From Desulfobacterales bacterium (GTDB lineage: Bacteria; Desulfobacterota; Desulfobacteria; Desulfobacterales; Desulfosalsimonadaceae): DNA of 7,095 nucleotides. The notes beneath the pieces are model-generated. The model was not told the origin of the DNA. It worked only from the letters and a program-made list of their open reading frames with translations, and made no database searches. Location of the stretch: assembly GCA_007127175.1 (NCBI GenBank), contig SKZX01000339.1:1-7095 (forward strand). Reading direction: 5' to 3'. The stretch's first letter is position 1, and the number at the start of each line of letters is the position of its first letter. Shown here in pieces: positions 5,628 to 7,095 of this stretch. The translations under genes and the position numbers were made by a program.

Positions 5628-7095
5628 ATGACCGACAACCCTGAAAATCCCTCCCAGGACAACGAAAACGACCAGGAAGAAGACTTTGCAACACTCTTTG
5701 AAAACTACATGAGTGATGTGAAAGATGACCTGCGTGTGGGGGAGCAAATTAAAGGCGACATCATCTCCATTGGCGCTGAAAGCGTCTTTGTCAATACCGG
5801 TACCAAAGTCGACGGGGTCATCGACAAGTTGGAACTCACGGATGAAAACGGCGAATTTTCTTACAATGTGGGCGACATTCTCAAACTGTATGTGGTCTCC
5901 ATTGAAGACGGGGAAATCCGCCTATCAAGGGCGATTTCGGGTGCCGGGGGGGAAAACCGGCTCTATGACGCCAAAAAGCACGGCATTCCTGTTGAAGGGC
6001 GCGTCACTGAAACCTGCAAGGGCGGATTCAAGGTCGGCGTCATGGGGAAAACGGCCTTTTGCCCGGTCAGCCAGATTGATGTCACCTATGTGGAGCAGCC
6101 GGAAGAATATGTCGGCAACACCTATGAATTTCTCATCACCCGCATCGAATCCAGGGGTAAAAACATCGTGGTATCCCGCCGGGACCTGTTGAACCGGCAT
6201 ATTGCCGAAGCCCGTGAAAAATTCATCCAGTCCGTCAAACCCGGGGATGTACTTGATGCAAAGATAATGCGGATCATGCCTTTTGGTGCATTTGCCGAGG
6301 TGGTCCCAGGCGTTGAAGGAATGATCCACATTTCCGAGCTGGGCTGGAAACGGGTAGAAAAGCCTGAAGATGCGGTTTCCGTGGGCGATATGGTCAAGGT
6401 TGTCGTGCTTGGCATCGAGGAAACCGGCGACAAAGCGAGGCCCGTCAAGATTTCCCTGTCGATGAAATCCGCCATGGGAGACCCCTGGGAGACGATATCC
6501 GAGCGTTACCGGGAAGGCGACAAAATCCGGGGGACCGTTACACGATGTGCAGATTTCGGCGCTTTTGTGGAGATTGAAGACGGCATCGAAGGCCTTGTTC
6601 ACATCAGCGAGTTGAGTTACAAGCGCGTGATCAGGGCTGAAGACGTTGTCACCCCCGGGGAAAGCGTTGCCGTCAAGATCAAGGGCATCGACATTCCGGC
6701 CCACCGCATATCGCTCAGCATGAAAGATGCCGAAGGCGACCCATGGGTGGATATCCTGGCGCAATACAAAGAAGGGCAGTCCATTAAGGGGCGCATCGAA
6801 AAAAAGGAAAAATTCGGTTATTTTATCGAACTTGAACCCGGCATCGTCGGACTCCTGCCCATATCAAAAATCAAGGGTTCACCGGTAGCACAGGAAGTCG
6901 AAAAACTGAGAACCGACAACAGCATTACCGTCGTCATTGAAACCATCGACACCCATCAACGGAAGATATCACTTGGCCTTGGTGACGCTCCGGACGCCAA
7001 CGACTGGAAAAGCTATAATGAAGGCCGGGGTGAGCAGCAGAAAGCGAGCGGTGGAATGGGCGCTCTCGGGGAAAAGCTAAGGGCTGCCCTGGACA
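5628..7095 (+). CDS. 30S ribosomal protein S1-like protein with five S1 domains, 3' end cut by window
   Basis: The frame starts at ATG 5628, has an ideal AGGAG at 5617-5621 (6-nt spacing), and stays open for 489 codons to the window edge. An acidic N-terminal tail (1-33, Asp/Glu/Asn-rich) precedes five S1 OB-fold motifs at about 36-102, 120-186, 203-280, 295-366 and 380-450. Motifs 3 and 4 are the most canonical: FGAFAEVVPGVEGMIHISEL (219-238) and FGAFVEIEDGIEGLVHISEL (310-329), each ending ISLSMK. Motifs 1, 2 and 5 are more divergent. The last visible residues (GEKLRAALD) look like a C-terminal end, so the protein is probably about 490-500 aa. It should bind single-stranded RNA, on the ribosome as S1 does or as an S1 paralogue. 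E. coli RpsA has six S1 domains in 557 aa, and the usual cmk neighbour is not seen here, so I give no symbol. It is divergently transcribed from the glycosidase operon. Confidence 0.9.
   Translation, partial: MTDNPENPSQDNENDQEEDFATLFENYMSDVKDDLRVGEQIKGDIISIGAESVFVNTGTKVDGVIDKLELTDENGEFSYNVGDILKLYVVSIEDGEIRLSRAISGAGGENRLYDAKKHGIPVEGRVTETCKGGFKVGVMGKTAFCPVSQIDVTYVEQPEEYVGNTYEFLITRIESRGKNIVVSRRDLLNRHIAEAREKFIQSVKPGDVLDAKIMRIMPFGAFAEVVPGVEGMIHISELGWKRVEKPEDAVSVGDMVKVVVLGIEETGDKARPVKISLSMKSAMGDPWETISERYREGDKIRGTVTRCADFGAFVEIEDGIEGLVHISELSYKRVIRAEDVVTPGESVAVKIKGIDIPAHRISLSMKDAEGDPWVDILAQYKEGQSIKGRIEKKEKFGYFIELEPGIVGLLPISKIKGSPVAQEVEKLRTDNSITVVIETIDTHQRKISLGLGDAPDANDWKSYNEGRGEQQKASGGMGALGEKLRAALD

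Noticed and set aside
5433..5747. A 104-codon minus-strand frame across the divergent region, hydrophobic in part
   Set aside because: It lies antisense to the S1 start and overlaps the glycosidase N-terminus in another frame. The hydrophobic run is the complement of Asp/Glu codons of the S1 acidic tail.
5925..6764. A 279-codon minus-strand reading frame inside the S1 gene
   Set aside because: It is antisense to clear S1 motifs, its translation shows no domain pattern, and it is a GC-driven shadow.
1..7095. Defence, mobile or phage-like system, CRISPR array, or structural RNA gene
   Set aside because: Coding genes and short gaps account for nearly all of the window. No transposase, integrase, terminal inverted repeats, repeat-spacer pattern or tRNA/rRNA sequence was seen.

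Overview
This window is bacterial chromosomal DNA with moderately high GC, dense gene packing and good Shine-Dalgarno sites. The gene content suggests a Gram-negative, anaerobic, sulfate-reducer-like bacterium of the Desulfobacterota (Desulfobacterales-like). The grounds are an AmmeMemoRadiSam protein A, a lipoprotein of the 3D-domain family, a COG0731-type radical SAM enzyme and a five-domain S1 protein. The lineage is an inference from protein style and was not confirmed by any search.

Left part (1-705, plus strand): the last 51 codons of an AMMECR1-domain protein (AmmeMemoRadiSam system protein A) are followed after 3 nt by a complete 181-aa lipoprotein with a 3D (Asp-Asp-Asp) double-psi beta-barrel domain. 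The tight spacing suggests one transcript. A 156-nt intergenic stretch (706-861) follows. It holds a four-copy 9-nt tandem repeat and no convincing terminator.

Middle part (862-5436, minus strand): three genes read leftwards as a likely operon. First is a large six-hairpin-type glycosidase-like protein (760 aa from an ATG, or 786 aa from an upstream TTG). It overlaps by 4 nt (ATGA) a GT4-family glycosyltransferase of 428 aa. After 52 nt comes a 318-aa radical SAM enzyme with a C-terminal winged-helix domain. The glycosidase-like protein and the glycosyltransferase are translationally coupled, and neither has a signal peptide, so they probably act together on a cytoplasmic glycan or glycolipid. 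The substrate cannot be read from the sequence.

Right part (5437-7095): a 191-nt divergent intergenic region carries a perfect 12-bp direct repeat. Beyond it a plus-strand gene for an S1-domain protein (30S ribosomal protein S1-like, five S1 motifs) runs off the window edge after 489 codons.

I found no RNA gene, CRISPR array, insertion sequence, phage gene or defence system. The least explained item is the coupled glycosidase-like/glycosyltransferase pair. The rest looks like ordinary chromosomal backbone.
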